A stretch of 15,149 bases of DNA from Ochromonadaceae sp. CCMP2298 (GCA_026770595.1 MU634147.1:1-15149), one strand, 5' to 3'; shown: positions 7,838-15,075, counted from the first letter of the stretch. Notes: generated from the letters alone by a model not told the origin. Made by a program: numbers and translations.

Positions 7838-8077
7838 ATGTGCACCCACTCCAACGACCAGCAATATCTCGATGGCAACCTCGTCTGCTGCGATTGCGGA
7901 GTGGTCATCTCAGTCGGTCAGCTTGTGCCGGAAGGAGACGCACATGCCCCTCTCCGTGCGTGCCCCCGTCCCATGCACGGTCCAAAGTACGATCGTAGTC
8001 GTTATTTCATGCGTTGGCTGAAGAGGAACCGGGACCTGCCGATTAACGAAGATTACGTTACGGCGGTCGGATGGTAA
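7838..8077 (+). CDS. TFIIB-like zinc-ribbon protein (N-terminal part)
   Basis: The 79-residue ORF starts with a zinc-ribbon pattern: C2-T-H4, a DGNLV turn, then C17-C18-D-C20-G. This matches the CxH...DG..VCxxCG layout of TFIIB-like and viral late transcription factor ribbons. It continues as PKYDRSRYFMRWLKRNRDLP, helical and basic, as in the body of such factors. It stops at TAA (8075-8077), but the same frame then stays open for 68 more codons with protein-like composition, so the product may be truncated. The likely role is recruiting transcription machinery to viral promoters. The ribbon is seen; the factor role is inferred. Confidence 0.7.
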   Translation: MCTHSNDQQYLDGNLVCCDCGVVISVGQLVPEGDAHAPLRACPRPMHGPKYDRSRYFMRWLKRNRDLPINEDYVTAVGW

Positions 8078-8284
8078 CGCCGGTTCGCGTCCCACTTCAA
8101 TCGGACCGTGTGTGTTTGGTCGGATCGAACGTACATCCCGTCTTCTTGTTTTTTGTTTGAGAGAATCAGCATCGACCTAATGGGTTTACCGTGCACTTCC
8201 CCCTGCGTCATCAAGAGCCAGGTGGTCGTGAGCATGTATGCGGGATGGTGGGCAGAATTTCTGCTCGAATCTTGTTCCTCCTAG
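8078..8284 (+). pseudogene. In-frame continuation of zinc-ribbon gene after a stop
   Basis: After the TAA at 8075-8077 the same frame runs 68 codons to a TAG at 8282-8284, with no frame change. The peptide looks genuine: HFNRTVCVWSDRTYIPSSC, then FERISIDLMGLPCTSPCVIK and MYAGWWAEFLLESC, a helical, Trp/Cys-containing second half. TAA is one transition from CAA, so a premature stop is the simplest reading. An internal ATG at 8180 could give a 34-residue peptide. Stop readthrough is an alternative, although TAA-C is not a known strong readthrough context. Confidence 0.5.
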
Positions 8285-8306
8285 AATAAGCAAGCACACA
8301 CACACC

Positions 8307-9302
8307 ATGGACTTTCAATCCGTTGTACCTAGCGAAGTCTCTTACCAAAACATCAAGTCCCTGGCCGAATGCAAAAGGACGACCCTTACTTTGAACAGTG
8401 AGAGCGGGACCGTCTTCACTTCTCCAGGAAGCGTCATTCGGTTCACTGTGCCCGTTTTCTCGGGTGGTTTCATCGACTTCAGTGCTGCCTCGATTATCGG
8501 GAGAGTGGCGTGGACGGGGCCGAATGTAGCAGCAAGACCTTTCGCACTCCTGGGCAATGGTTACAGTCTGTTTGACAACGTCATCACCAGTGTGGCGGGC
8601 AGTCAGATCGAGAACCAGCAACACCCCTCGCTCGTGCTGCAACAGAACCAAGAACTCTTCTCCAGCACCGCCGAGCTCTGGGGCCAGTTGAACCAACTCC
8701 TCCTGGACACAACGAACGCCAACGTATCGGGTGTGGTTGGTCGGCTCTTTAATACGGGGGTGGGCCCCGGTCAACTTGCCGCGTCATTCGCACTCCCCTT
8801 AATCGGCTGTCTCGGAGACTGCAGCAACTACGTTCCCAGCGTGGCCGAGTTCACCATCGAATTGCAAGTAGCTGATATCGTGGGCCGGAAACTGATCGAT
8901 CTGAATCCAGCGGCGGCTAATATTCCAGCTGGGTTTGCCCTCACGGAAATGAGTCTCGTGGTTGATGTGGTGCAATTCAACGACCGCACTTATTACGATT
9001 CCATCACCAGTGCTCCGATTTCCATCAAAACGTCAACAACACTGTACAACTCATCCCCGCTCGCGGCCGGTACTACGGGCATCGTGGACATCAACCTCCT
9101 CAGTAGATGTATGAGTGCCAAAAGACTCATGTACCGTTTTTCTTCGGCGAACGACGCGACCACGGGCATTTACTCCTCCAGCAACCCGAATTCGCGCAGC
9201 GCCTGTCTCTTCGTGGGCACGACCTCGTTTCCGAATGTGCCTATAAAAACGGGTCTGCCAGCCGCTGTCAATATTTTCAGAGCTTTACGAATTTTGCATT
9301 AG
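8307..9302 (+). CDS. Major capsid protein, N-terminal 331 residues (frame broken)
   Basis: The ATG at 8307 has an excellent context (CACCATGG); the frame is open back to 8238 but that part is leader. The protein is beta-rich and Ser/Thr/Asn/Gly-rich, with double-jelly-roll-like segments: SVIRFTVPVFSGGFIDF, GNGYSLFDNVITSVAGSQIE, FALPLIGCLGDCSNYVPS and FTIELQVADIV. Length and position fit a PLV major capsid protein of about 420 residues. The frame ends early at TAG (9300-9302). The C-terminal third continues in the +1 frame from the overlap window 9247-9302. The most likely switch is at the T4 run 9274-9277, where skipping one T moves to the downstream frame. The fold call is by pattern and gene context, not by search. 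Confidence 0.75.
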   Translation: MDFQSVVPSEVSYQNIKSLAECKRTTLTLNSESGTVFTSPGSVIRFTVPVFSGGFIDFSAASIIGRVAWTGPNVAARPFALLGNGYSLFDNVITSVAGSQIENQQHPSLVLQQNQELFSSTAELWGQLNQLLLDTTNANVSGVVGRLFNTGVGPGQLAASFALPLIGCLGDCSNYVPSVAEFTIELQVADIVGRKLIDLNPAAANIPAGFALTEMSLVVDVVQFNDRTYYDSITSAPISIKTSTTLYNSSPLAAGTTGIVDINLLSRCMSAKRLMYRFSSANDATTGIYSSSNPNSRSACLFVGTTSFPNVPIKTGLPAAVNIFRALRILH

Positions 9303-9582
9303 GAACGTTGCCGATCCACTCCACAGCGCCACTATCGTGCCCAACAACGTAGCGGGTCGACTGCTGACGAGCAATTGGTCGCTGGTGATCGACACGGAAT
9401 CACTGACGTCAGCGAAAGAGGACTTATGGACGGGGACACCGCTACAGGCTTCCAGTGCAGCCTACCTCCGGCTCGAGATAGTTGATCCCCTCGCCTGTGG
9501 CATGACGGTGCATGCCATGACCGTGTGCGACGCTGTTCTCTCCATCGACCCTGTGTCCTCAACCGCTAGGCTCATCTACTAA
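9247..9582 (+). CDS. Major capsid protein, C-terminal part (+1 frame)
   Basis: This is the open +1 frame after the TAA at 9244-9246. From about 9277 it reads SELYEFCIRNVADPLHSA and later LLTSNWSLVIDTESL and YLRLEIVDPL, beta-rich like the preceding capsid part. It has no good start codon of its own near the join; the first ATG would lose conserved-looking sequence. It ends at TAA (9580-9582) and overlaps the stop of the leftward minor structural gene by 24 bases. Alternatives to a base indel are programmed +1 frameshifting or a short intron ending at the AG of TTTTCAG (9274-9280). No clear 5' splice site was identified. Confidence 0.65.
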   Translation, partial: KRVCQPLSIFSELYEFCIRNVADPLHSATIVPNNVAGRLLTSNWSLVIDTESLTSAKEDLWTGTPLQASSAAYLRLEIVDPLACGMTVHAMTVCDAVLSIDPVSSTARLIY

Positions 9583-10261
9583 TAGGGTGGAAGCCCGGTA
9601 GTACACGACCATTTTCCACTGCACTCCCCGAAAGTCGATGAGGCTGCCGCGGTCATCCGATATTTCCAAATCGAGGCGGTGCAGATCGTGCGCGTTTTCG
9701 ATCTCACTCCACTCCCCCGACTCGTAAAAAATAGGCTCGAAGGGAGCGGCCTTTACGTCCACACTGGCTAGGGTGTTCTCACTGCTGTCCACTGAGCTAA
9801 AATTGCTCGTGATGATGTTGGTCACTCGGATGTTGATGCTACCGGTAAAAATGAGGTTGGCGGGTCGGTTAAAGGTACCATTGCTAAAGCCCATGATGCC
9901 CCCCAGTGACCCACTCACGTTTCCGACGACCCCTCCGTACATCCCCGTGCTACTGTCGAACTTGAGACCGGTCAGGGGTCCAGTCGCCGCCGTCAGAATC
10001 GCGGTCAGTAAAGTCGCGGCTGTATACACCCCTACGGCGACCGTGACGATGACGCCCCCCGCACTGACCGTGTTGTTGCTGCTGTCCACATTTGCCCAGC
10101 TGTGCATGAACCGGGCCTGGGCGACACGGATGTAGCCCCGGCGAGACAGCGTGTGATCGTGGGAATGAAGCCCCTTGAGATCAAACGAGACAGAGGAGAG
10201 CTTGGACCCGTTGCGCTGAGAGGGGGGGGTCCGGGGTCAGGAACAGCATTTGAGTGGCCAT
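9559..10261 (-). CDS. Minor structural (penton-like) protein, frame broken at C8
   Basis: The main frame is open from 10236 down to TGA at 9559-9561. Its first in-frame ATG (10107) would give 182 residues. Coding-like sequence extends upstream of it (SSVSFDLKGLHSHDHTL). A 26-residue frame starting at ATG 10261 joins it if one C is skipped at the C8 run (plus-strand G 10222-10229). The full product would be about 233 residues. Its Gly/Ser/Asn-rich beta pattern ends LEISDDRGSLIDFRGVQWKM, a layout I associate with minor structural proteins of small eukaryotic DNA viruses; the penton role is inferred. It converges on the major capsid gene (24-base overlap) and diverges from the gene at 10294 with a 32-base spacer. 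Confidence 0.65.
10222..10229 (-). other. C8 homopolymer at the frame switch
   Basis: Eight C residues on the leftward strand (GACCCCCCCCTCTC) lie exactly where the frame from ATG 10261 must change by +1 to enter the long structural frame. The upstream frame ends at TGA 17 codons later or fewer; the downstream frame is closed before 10236. Homopolymer length error, polymerase slippage and ribosomal slippage all remain possible. Confidence 0.6.
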
Positions 10262-10293
10262 TTCTTCTTTCTCTGTTACAGTAAGAGACAACA
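10262..10293. promoter_or_regulatory. 32-base bidirectional spacer with TTACAGTAA
   Basis: The starts of the leftward structural gene (10261) and the rightward 189-residue gene (10294) are only 32 bases apart. The spacer holds TTACAGTAA (10276-10284), a perfect dyad around one central base at 10280. It carries the CAGTAAG box for the rightward gene and gives CTGTAAC on the other strand. A shared symmetric promoter element is the likely reading. Confidence 0.45.
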
Positions 10294-10863
10294 ATGGTGC
10301 AACTGGGAAGTTTCGTTCTACGTACTAGTGACATATCAGGGGAAGACCCCCTCACGGCCAGTCTCAATAGCATCGCGGCCTACGACAATGAGGTCGGGGT
10401 CATAAATATCACCCGTAGCGATTACAGGTTCCGAGGAATACCACTAGCAGATATAATGGGACGCGCCGCCTTTGAAAAACACAAATCAGTGATCCTCCGA
10501 TGTGGACAGATGATGCTCTACTACGGTCCAAATCAGGGGTCCCGAACCGAGCAACAGTGGCTGGTCTACGTCTCAGGCCATTCACCGACCCGTCCCGAAT
10601 GGGCATCTGGTGGTGGTGGGTTGAGTCAAAGCCAGTACCTCTGTGCCAAGAAAGACGACGTCCTAGCGAATGCAGGCGCTGCTGACGATAAGGTAATAGC
10701 ATACACCGACCTCGTGTGTTCCCCTCTTGAGATCATGACAATGCGTTTCCGCTACCACAGCATCGTTAGTACCGGACCCAATTTCCCAATCCTTCCTCTC
10801 GTCGCTCCCATCACCAGTTATCCTCCCGTGATGTTTGCCTTCACGATCCACAGCGTCGACTAG
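10294..10863 (+). CDS. Probable minor capsid protein, 189 residues
   Basis: The ATG at 10294 has context GACAACAATGG. The protein is beta-rich with few charges and has alternating strands (SVILRCGQMMLYYGPN, QQWLVYVSGHSPT), a GGGG loop near residue 110, and a hydrophobic C-terminus (PPVMFAFTIHSVD). The size suits a single jelly-roll penton or cement protein. The family is not recognised; the structural role is inferred from composition and from lying between capsid and fibre genes. Its stop TAG (10861-10863) abuts the fibre stop with no spacer. Confidence 0.6.
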   Translation: MVQLGSFVLRTSDISGEDPLTASLNSIAAYDNEVGVINITRSDYRFRGIPLADIMGRAAFEKHKSVILRCGQMMLYYGPNQGSRTEQQWLVYVSGHSPTRPEWASGGGGLSQSQYLCAKKDDVLANAGAADDKVIAYTDLVCSPLEIMTMRFRYHSIVSTGPNFPILPLVAPITSYPPVMFAFTIHSVD

Positions 10864-12297
10864 TTAGGAGAAGGTCGCCAGCTTTATCTCGGTGCTTTGG
10901 TAGAACAATTTACAAGAGCCGACGTTGTTAAATGCGCCATAAATCTGATGAGTCGTTTGCGCCAGGATGCTCCGTCCCATTGTGTTGTCGAGCGTTCTAG
11001 TCTGTGCCTCGATATCGGTATTGCCCGCCCACGGCCGACTGTTAGTAACGATAATATACCCGGGGTTGAAAAACAGCTCCAATTTGAACCCCGGTCCCAA
11101 GATCCATTGGTCATCGCGTTTGGCGCAAATCTTGAGACTGCAAAATATCGGTAGCGCATTGTCGATTTTAAGATCGTTGTCTCCCGCGTCGATCAGCCAG
11201 CACCCCACACACGGCGGCGGCATCACGATCCGTTCCGCAAACACCTCATTGGCGAAAATTCTGTTGCATTTGAGTTCCACATAAGAGTCGGTCGGTGGGT
11301 AACTGTAGTTGTTCGCCGCTTCGCTGTAAAAATGCGACGCGAACTTTGACCCAGGCGAACCGGAAGTCAGCGTGGAAGCGACTCCTCCCCCACTGAAGCT
11401 GGAGACGGTCCCGTTCAACTGTACGCTCTCTTGTGTTGTAATTGCTCCCGTCGCACCGCTCAGTGTGCTGGTGTATGTGACGGAGATGAGCACATCATAC
11501 GTGTCCGTGACCAGCGAATCTTCGGGGATGAACGTGAGGGTCCCATTCGCGATGAACATGCGCGACGGGAGCGGCGGAGTGTTGGTCGGGTTGGCCGTTC
11601 TCGTCACAGAGAAGGAGCGCGGGAGTCCGGCTGTCCCACACGTTCCCGCGTCCCACCACGTTCCGTTCTTGTTGATTTGGTACTGTACAGAGGAAACGGC
11701 GACTGACCACACATTAGAACCCCCCGTGTTGTTAAAAGCCTTGAAAATCACAATAGGGACGCTGACCGTGACGATGCGGTTGTATTTTGCATATACAGTG
11801 TACGACAGGGCGGTCTGAAGGGCCGGTGGATAGGGGGCGGGACTAGGGAGGGTGAATTGACCAGATGCCCAATTCGCGTATAACACCGAATTGGCCAGCG
11901 CGACGACCATTGAGTTCTCCTGTGCCAGCCCACCCAGAGCAGCCTGAGTTGCCAGGGACAAGGGCTTATCAAGGTCGCTCGTGTTATTTACGTTACTGAT
12001 CGAAAGGGAGGCTCGTGTTGGGGCAGCCGTAACGTCCAGTTTGAGGTTGAGGGCCTTCTGCGTGGCCGCGCCGATCGCGTTGGACCCTGACTGTAATGCG
12101 AGAATGTCTACAAAGTTCTTGGCAATTTGGTCTTCGTGGAGTGCGAGCTCTTGGCTGGACAGATTCGCGAACGATCCACTAGCCGCCTCAATGCCATTTA
12201 GCCCCGTCAGTTGCCCCTCCGTCAGAATACCCACACCATCCGTAATGATTCGTTGCCCGCTCATGCTGAGGTAGTACCTAGATGCTTGTCCGAACAT
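10864..12297 (-). CDS. Fibre protein with phage tail-fibre motif
   Basis: The 477-residue protein starts at ATG 12297 (AAGGAATG); M12 is an alternative start. The N-terminal 100 residues are helical and could form a trimeric stalk. Residues 101-124 carry NVNNTSDLDKPLS and ATQAALGGL, close to the NVDNTSDxxKPVSTATQxAL motif common in bacteriophage tail fibres. The middle is a Ser/Thr/Gly-rich beta region, perhaps Ig-like (residues 150-300). The C-terminal third (from about 310) holds Cys, Trp and Asn residues and may be the receptor-binding head. The likely role is host attachment from the capsid vertex. It diverges from the ATPase gene across 29 bases. The motif is seen; the trimeric fibre role is from family knowledge. 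Confidence 0.75.
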   Translation of the reverse strand: MFGQASRYYLSMSGQRIITDGVGILTEGQLTGLNGIEAASGSFANLSSQELALHEDQIAKNFVDILALQSGSNAIGAATQKALNLKLDVTAAPTRASLSISNVNNTSDLDKPLSLATQAALGGLAQENSMVVALANSVLYANWASGQFTLPSPAPYPPALQTALSYTVYAKYNRIVTVSVPIVIFKAFNNTGGSNVWSVAVSSVQYQINKNGTWWDAGTCGTAGLPRSFSVTRTANPTNTPPLPSRMFIANGTLTFIPEDSLVTDTYDVLISVTYTSTLSGATGAITTQESVQLNGTVSSFSGGGVASTLTSGSPGSKFASHFYSEAANNYSYPPTDSYVELKCNRIFANEVFAERIVMPPPCVGCWLIDAGDNDLKIDNALPIFCSLKICAKRDDQWILGPGFKLELFFNPGYIIVTNSRPWAGNTDIEAQTRTLDNTMGRSILAQTTHQIYGAFNNVGSCKLFYQSTEIKLATFS

Positions 12298-12326
12298 TCC
12301 TTCTTGTCTAAAGGGGTAAGAAAAAG
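12298..12326. promoter_or_regulatory. 29-base divergent spacer, fibre and ATPase
   Basis: The two start codons are separated by 29 bases. On the plus strand GGGGTAAGAAAAAG precedes the ATPase ATG, with GTAAG starting 11 bases before it. On the minus strand TTTAGACAAGAAGGA precedes the fibre ATG. The purine-rich leaders resemble those of other structural genes. GGGGTAAGAAA also occurs at the left end (near 159-168). Confidence 0.4.
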
Positions 12327-13046
12327 ATGATCGTCACTCAACTCAAAGCACCGCCCCTGAAAAACGTTACGATGGGATGCGATAAGCGGCTCAGTGACAA
12401 ATTGGAGGAGTTCACGGCAGTGGATGTGTGTCTCAATCGGTTTTCGACCACGCTGATCACAGGTCCGATGGGCGGGGGGAAAACCGTTTTGACGTTGGCA
12501 CTGTTGACCGGACCGCTGAAAAAACTCTTCAATTTCGTGTATATCGTGTGCCCCGTGACCTCTCTTGCATCGATCCAAGATTCCCCTCTCCGGTGTCTCC
12601 CCGACGAAAACTTCCTGGGGGAATTGACCGCCGAGACAGCGCAGCACCTCGTCGACATGGTGACTGAAAATGCATCACACGGTCGGAAAAGCCTTGTTAT
12701 CGTCGACGATTGTCAGGCGGAGTTGAAGGACGAATCCATTCTCAAACTGATGCTGATATTGTCGACCAACCAACGTCACATAAAGTGCAGCACGATCTAC
12801 CTTCTCCAAAATCTGACGGCATGCGCGAAGAAATTGAGGGTCGTCGCCAACAACTTCATCGTCTTCAGCGTCTCAAAATCGCAGCTGGAGACGCTGAGGG
12901 AAGAGCATCTGGAGCTGTCGCGAAAGCAATTCGAAGCAATCACGAAAGACACATTCTCACGTCCCCACGCCTGGCTCATGTTCAACGCGCGCACCCGGCG
13001 TCTATTCAGGGGGTTACATGAGGAGATCGATATTCTTTCGCCATAG
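12327..13046 (+). CDS. A32-type genome packaging ATPase
   Basis: The 239-residue protein carries Walker A GPMGGGKT (residues 46-53) after a beta strand (FSTTLIT), and Walker B SLVIVDDCQ (122-130, D127 D128). A sensor-like segment STIYLLQNLTACAKKLR follows, with NNFIVF. This is the layout of FtsK/HerA-superfamily A32 ATPases of PLVs, virophages and large DNA viruses. The length is typical (about 230-270). It would pump the genome into preformed capsids. The upstream neighbour is the divergent fibre gene; downstream the next gene starts after 16 bases on the same strand. Confidence 0.9.
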   Translation: MIVTQLKAPPLKNVTMGCDKRLSDKLEEFTAVDVCLNRFSTTLITGPMGGGKTVLTLALLTGPLKKLFNFVYIVCPVTSLASIQDSPLRCLPDENFLGELTAETAQHLVDMVTENASHGRKSLVIVDDCQAELKDESILKLMLILSTNQRHIKCSTIYLLQNLTACAKKLRVVANNFIVFSVSKSQLETLREEHLELSRKQFEAITKDTFSRPHAWLMFNARTRRLFRGLHEEIDILSP

Positions 13047-13062
13047 ATAAGACACAAAACTC

Positions 13063-13530
13063 ATGGGCTTGTTCGGCAACATCAGCAAGACCTTTCACAA
13101 GGTCAGCAACACCACACAACGTCAGTTTCACAAGGCAGAGGACGGGGCGCAGAAGGTCTTCCACAAGATAGACAATGCTGCGTCCGTCGTTGGCAAATCG
13201 GTTGCTCCCATTGCTCGGAAGGTGGAAGTGGCATCGCGCAAGGTCGGCAACAGTCTGGAGAAGGCAGCACCCCTCGTGACCATGGCTTTTGGCCCGGCGG
13301 CAGGTGCGCTCGTCCTGGGGGTCGGTGGAGCTGCGAAGGGATTACAGGGGGCGGCGGGGGCAGTAAAGTCGGGGGCGCAATCGATGCAAAACACAGACAG
13401 CAAGGCGGCGTATCTATCGGCCACGAAGAACCAGCGGCATGCAATGGGGAAAGCGGTGGGGAAGATCCACGATGGGGCTGAGAGTCGCATAGAGGGAGCC
13501 AGAACTGAGTATAACGCCACATTTCACTGA
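13063..13530 (+). CDS. Amphipathic 11-residue-repeat virion protein
   Basis: The 155-residue protein has FHK at residues 11, 22 and 33, an exact 11-residue period. The period continues weakly with V43, V54 and L65 at matching positions. Residues 68-100 are a Gly/Ala-rich hydrophobic stretch (MAFGPAAGALVLGVGGAAKG) that could enter or cross a membrane. The C-terminus is helical and charged, ending ATFH. The family is not recognised. The layout suggests a membrane-active or inner-capsid protein, comparable in concept to adenovirus protein VI; this is inference. It sits 16 bases after the ATPase gene, with an ATAAGACAC leader. Confidence 0.6.
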   Translation: MGLFGNISKTFHKVSNTTQRQFHKAEDGAQKVFHKIDNAASVVGKSVAPIARKVEVASRKVGNSLEKAAPLVTMAFGPAAGALVLGVGGAAKGLQGAAGAVKSGAQSMQNTDSKAAYLSATKNQRHAMGKAVGKIHDGAESRIEGARTEYNATFH

Positions 13531-13546
13531 TAATCATTGTTTCGCA

Positions 13547-13553
13547 CAGTGTA
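13547..13553 (+). promoter_or_regulatory. CAGTGTA box before the coiled-coil gene
   Basis: GCACAGTGTAGAACAGAAG leads into the ATG at 13563, with AGT 15 bases before it. It fits the CAGTAAG/CAGTATA series seen before other starts. A similar TGTAGAAGAAAC leader precedes the leftward ATG at 14957, and TAGTGTAAAGAG precedes the integrase ATG at 5627. Confidence 0.4.
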
Positions 13554-13562
13554 GAACAGAAG

Positions 13563-13925
13563 ATGAGTGACTCCGACAGTGACATTCAGTGCCGGGTCGT
13601 CGCGAAAGTGCTAGAAACAGTCAAAAAGACAAGAAAACCGATGTCAGATTCCGACAAGGAGACGAAGAGAGAGATCCTGGCTGCCGCGCGAGCCAAGAGA
13701 GCCGTGCTCGCCGAGTCAGGGAGAGAGGCCGCCGCGTTAAAGGAGAGCGAATTGGCGGTCCTGCGTGCTCAAGTTGAGGAGGAAGAACGGAAAAGGTTCA
13801 TCAAAAAGGTGAGGCGCGACCTGAGAGCAGCGAGCAAGGCGACGGCGACGGCGACGGCGGCGGCACCGGTGACGGCACTCCCTCTCCCCGCCCCCGTTGC
13901 GAGGAACAGTTGGTCGTTTGCTTAG
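13563..13925 (+). CDS. Coiled-coil charged protein, 120 residues
   Basis: The N-terminus is acidic (MSDSDSD) and the MSDSD string recurs at residue 27. Residues 35-95 are a long charged helix, probably a coiled coil (EVEEEERKRFIKKVRRDLR-like composition). The tail is an Ala/Thr/Pro linker encoded by a GCGACG microsatellite (about 13840-13862), ending NSWSFA. The family is not recognised; a scaffolding or DNA-associated virion role is possible. The stop TAG at 13923-13925 overlaps the TAA of the leftward gene by three bases. Confidence 0.55.
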   Translation: MSDSDSDIQCRVVAKVLETVKKTRKPMSDSDKETKREILAAARAKRAVLAESGREAAALKESELAVLRAQVEEEERKRFIKKVRRDLRAASKATATATAAAPVTALPLPAPVARNSWSFA

Positions 13926-14957
13926 TGAGATGGGGGGAAATCTCTATGAAGTGCTATAAACTCATCCTCTTTCACGATCGCCGCTCTCGCTGATATATAC
14001 GGCAAGTTGGCATCCTTGAGCATTTGAAGGGCAGCCCGGTGGATCCGCCCCACTCGATGACCAGGTGGAATTTGGGCGTCCGATAAGCCTTTGCAATACA
14101 GACACCTGAACCGCTTATTCAAGTAAGAATACGGCCTCGTTGACGCCAGCTGTTCGGGGGTCAATTGCACATATTCCGCCTGTGCTAACACAGGTTCATG
14201 CTCATCATAAATGTCCGTGTATCTCAATTCCGGTGACGCCGAGTATCGCATTGGAGGGGGTGTGTCGTCATGTCCCAAATCCGGTGACGCCGAGTATCGC
14301 ATCGGAGGGGGGGCGTCATGTCCCCACGGCGACGGCCCCTTCCCCCCCGAAACACCATAATCCCTCTTATCCCCCCAGATCAGGGCGGCGGAGGTTGGAG
14401 TGCGCATCGATTGAGGAGTGACGTCAGAAGATGCTCGCGAATGAATACTCGCAGTCTCAGACATCCTGTCGATTTCATTCTCAGCGGAGGCCCAGGATGC
14501 CATTCGTTTGGACAGAGACGATTGAGCGGACTGATAACGGCTATCCGGGGGAGGGGAGTTACGACCGAGCGGTGGGACGAATGTAGTCTGTGTCGAGGAG
14601 GCACGACCGAGCGGCAGGATGGGTGGGACGATGAGGGGGGGGAGCGGAACAATGGGGAGGCGTCCAACGGTGACCCCCTGCCCGGGGAAACTGACAGGGA
14701 CCGCCGCCGCCGCCATCGCATTGTGATTCAGGAGATTCGCATGGGACGCCGTCGCCGCCTGGTTGTAGGCCAATCCTCCGCCCGCAAAAAAATTAGATGC
14801 AAATGCCGCGCGCGGAGGCGAAGGAGGGGGGGCATCGGCGACAGGGGGGGCGGTCTTGCGGCGAGGACGGCGACGACGACGGGGTGGAGCAGGGGCGGCA
14901 AGAACGACCTTTACCGTCTGGGTGACCCGTTGGGATTGTTTGTTTGTGGTCGCAGGC
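13922..14957 (-). CDS. Pro/Arg-rich protein with zinc-finger-like end
   Basis: The ATG at 14957 (AGAAGAAACATG, A at -3) follows a box-like leader and is preferred over the ATG at 14995, giving 345 residues. A basic cluster APPRRRRRPRRK near residues 25-36 looks like a nuclear localisation or DNA-binding signal. The middle is Pro/Ala/Ser-rich and probably disordered, with a duplicated PPPMRYSASP segment. The C-terminus holds C286-x2-C289-x11-H301-x5-H307, a possible C2H2 zinc site, then a helical end. No family is recognised. A DNA-binding or condensing virion protein is conceivable but unproven. Confidence 0.6.
14229..14330 (-). repeat. Two-copy 48-51-base direct repeat in coding sequence
   Basis: Two copies share 22 identical bases (14230-14251 and 14281-14302), and most of the rest of a 51-base unit matches. 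The second copy is about three bases shorter, so the frame is kept. They encode GHD-x-PPPMRYSASP twice in the leftward Pro/Arg-rich protein. It is a recent tandem duplication. Confidence 0.75.
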
Positions 14958-15075
14958 ATGTTTCTTCTACATGTAAGGAAAGAAAAACATGTCATACGTC
15001 TCTGCTCTGGACCTCCAAAAGTTACACGGGTCAGCGCGAATCATCGAGAAAACCCAAGCCACCGGCATCGTCAGC

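Noticed and set aside
8180-8284. Independent 34-residue small gene
   Set aside because: It is in the same frame as the zinc-ribbon gene, and sequence upstream of its ATG looks equally coding, so it is better read as the end of that gene.
9107-9352. 81-codon ORF in the third frame at the capsid frame switch
   Set aside because: It overlaps clear capsid sequence in another frame and its translation lacks capsid-like character; it is not needed to bridge the two capsid parts.
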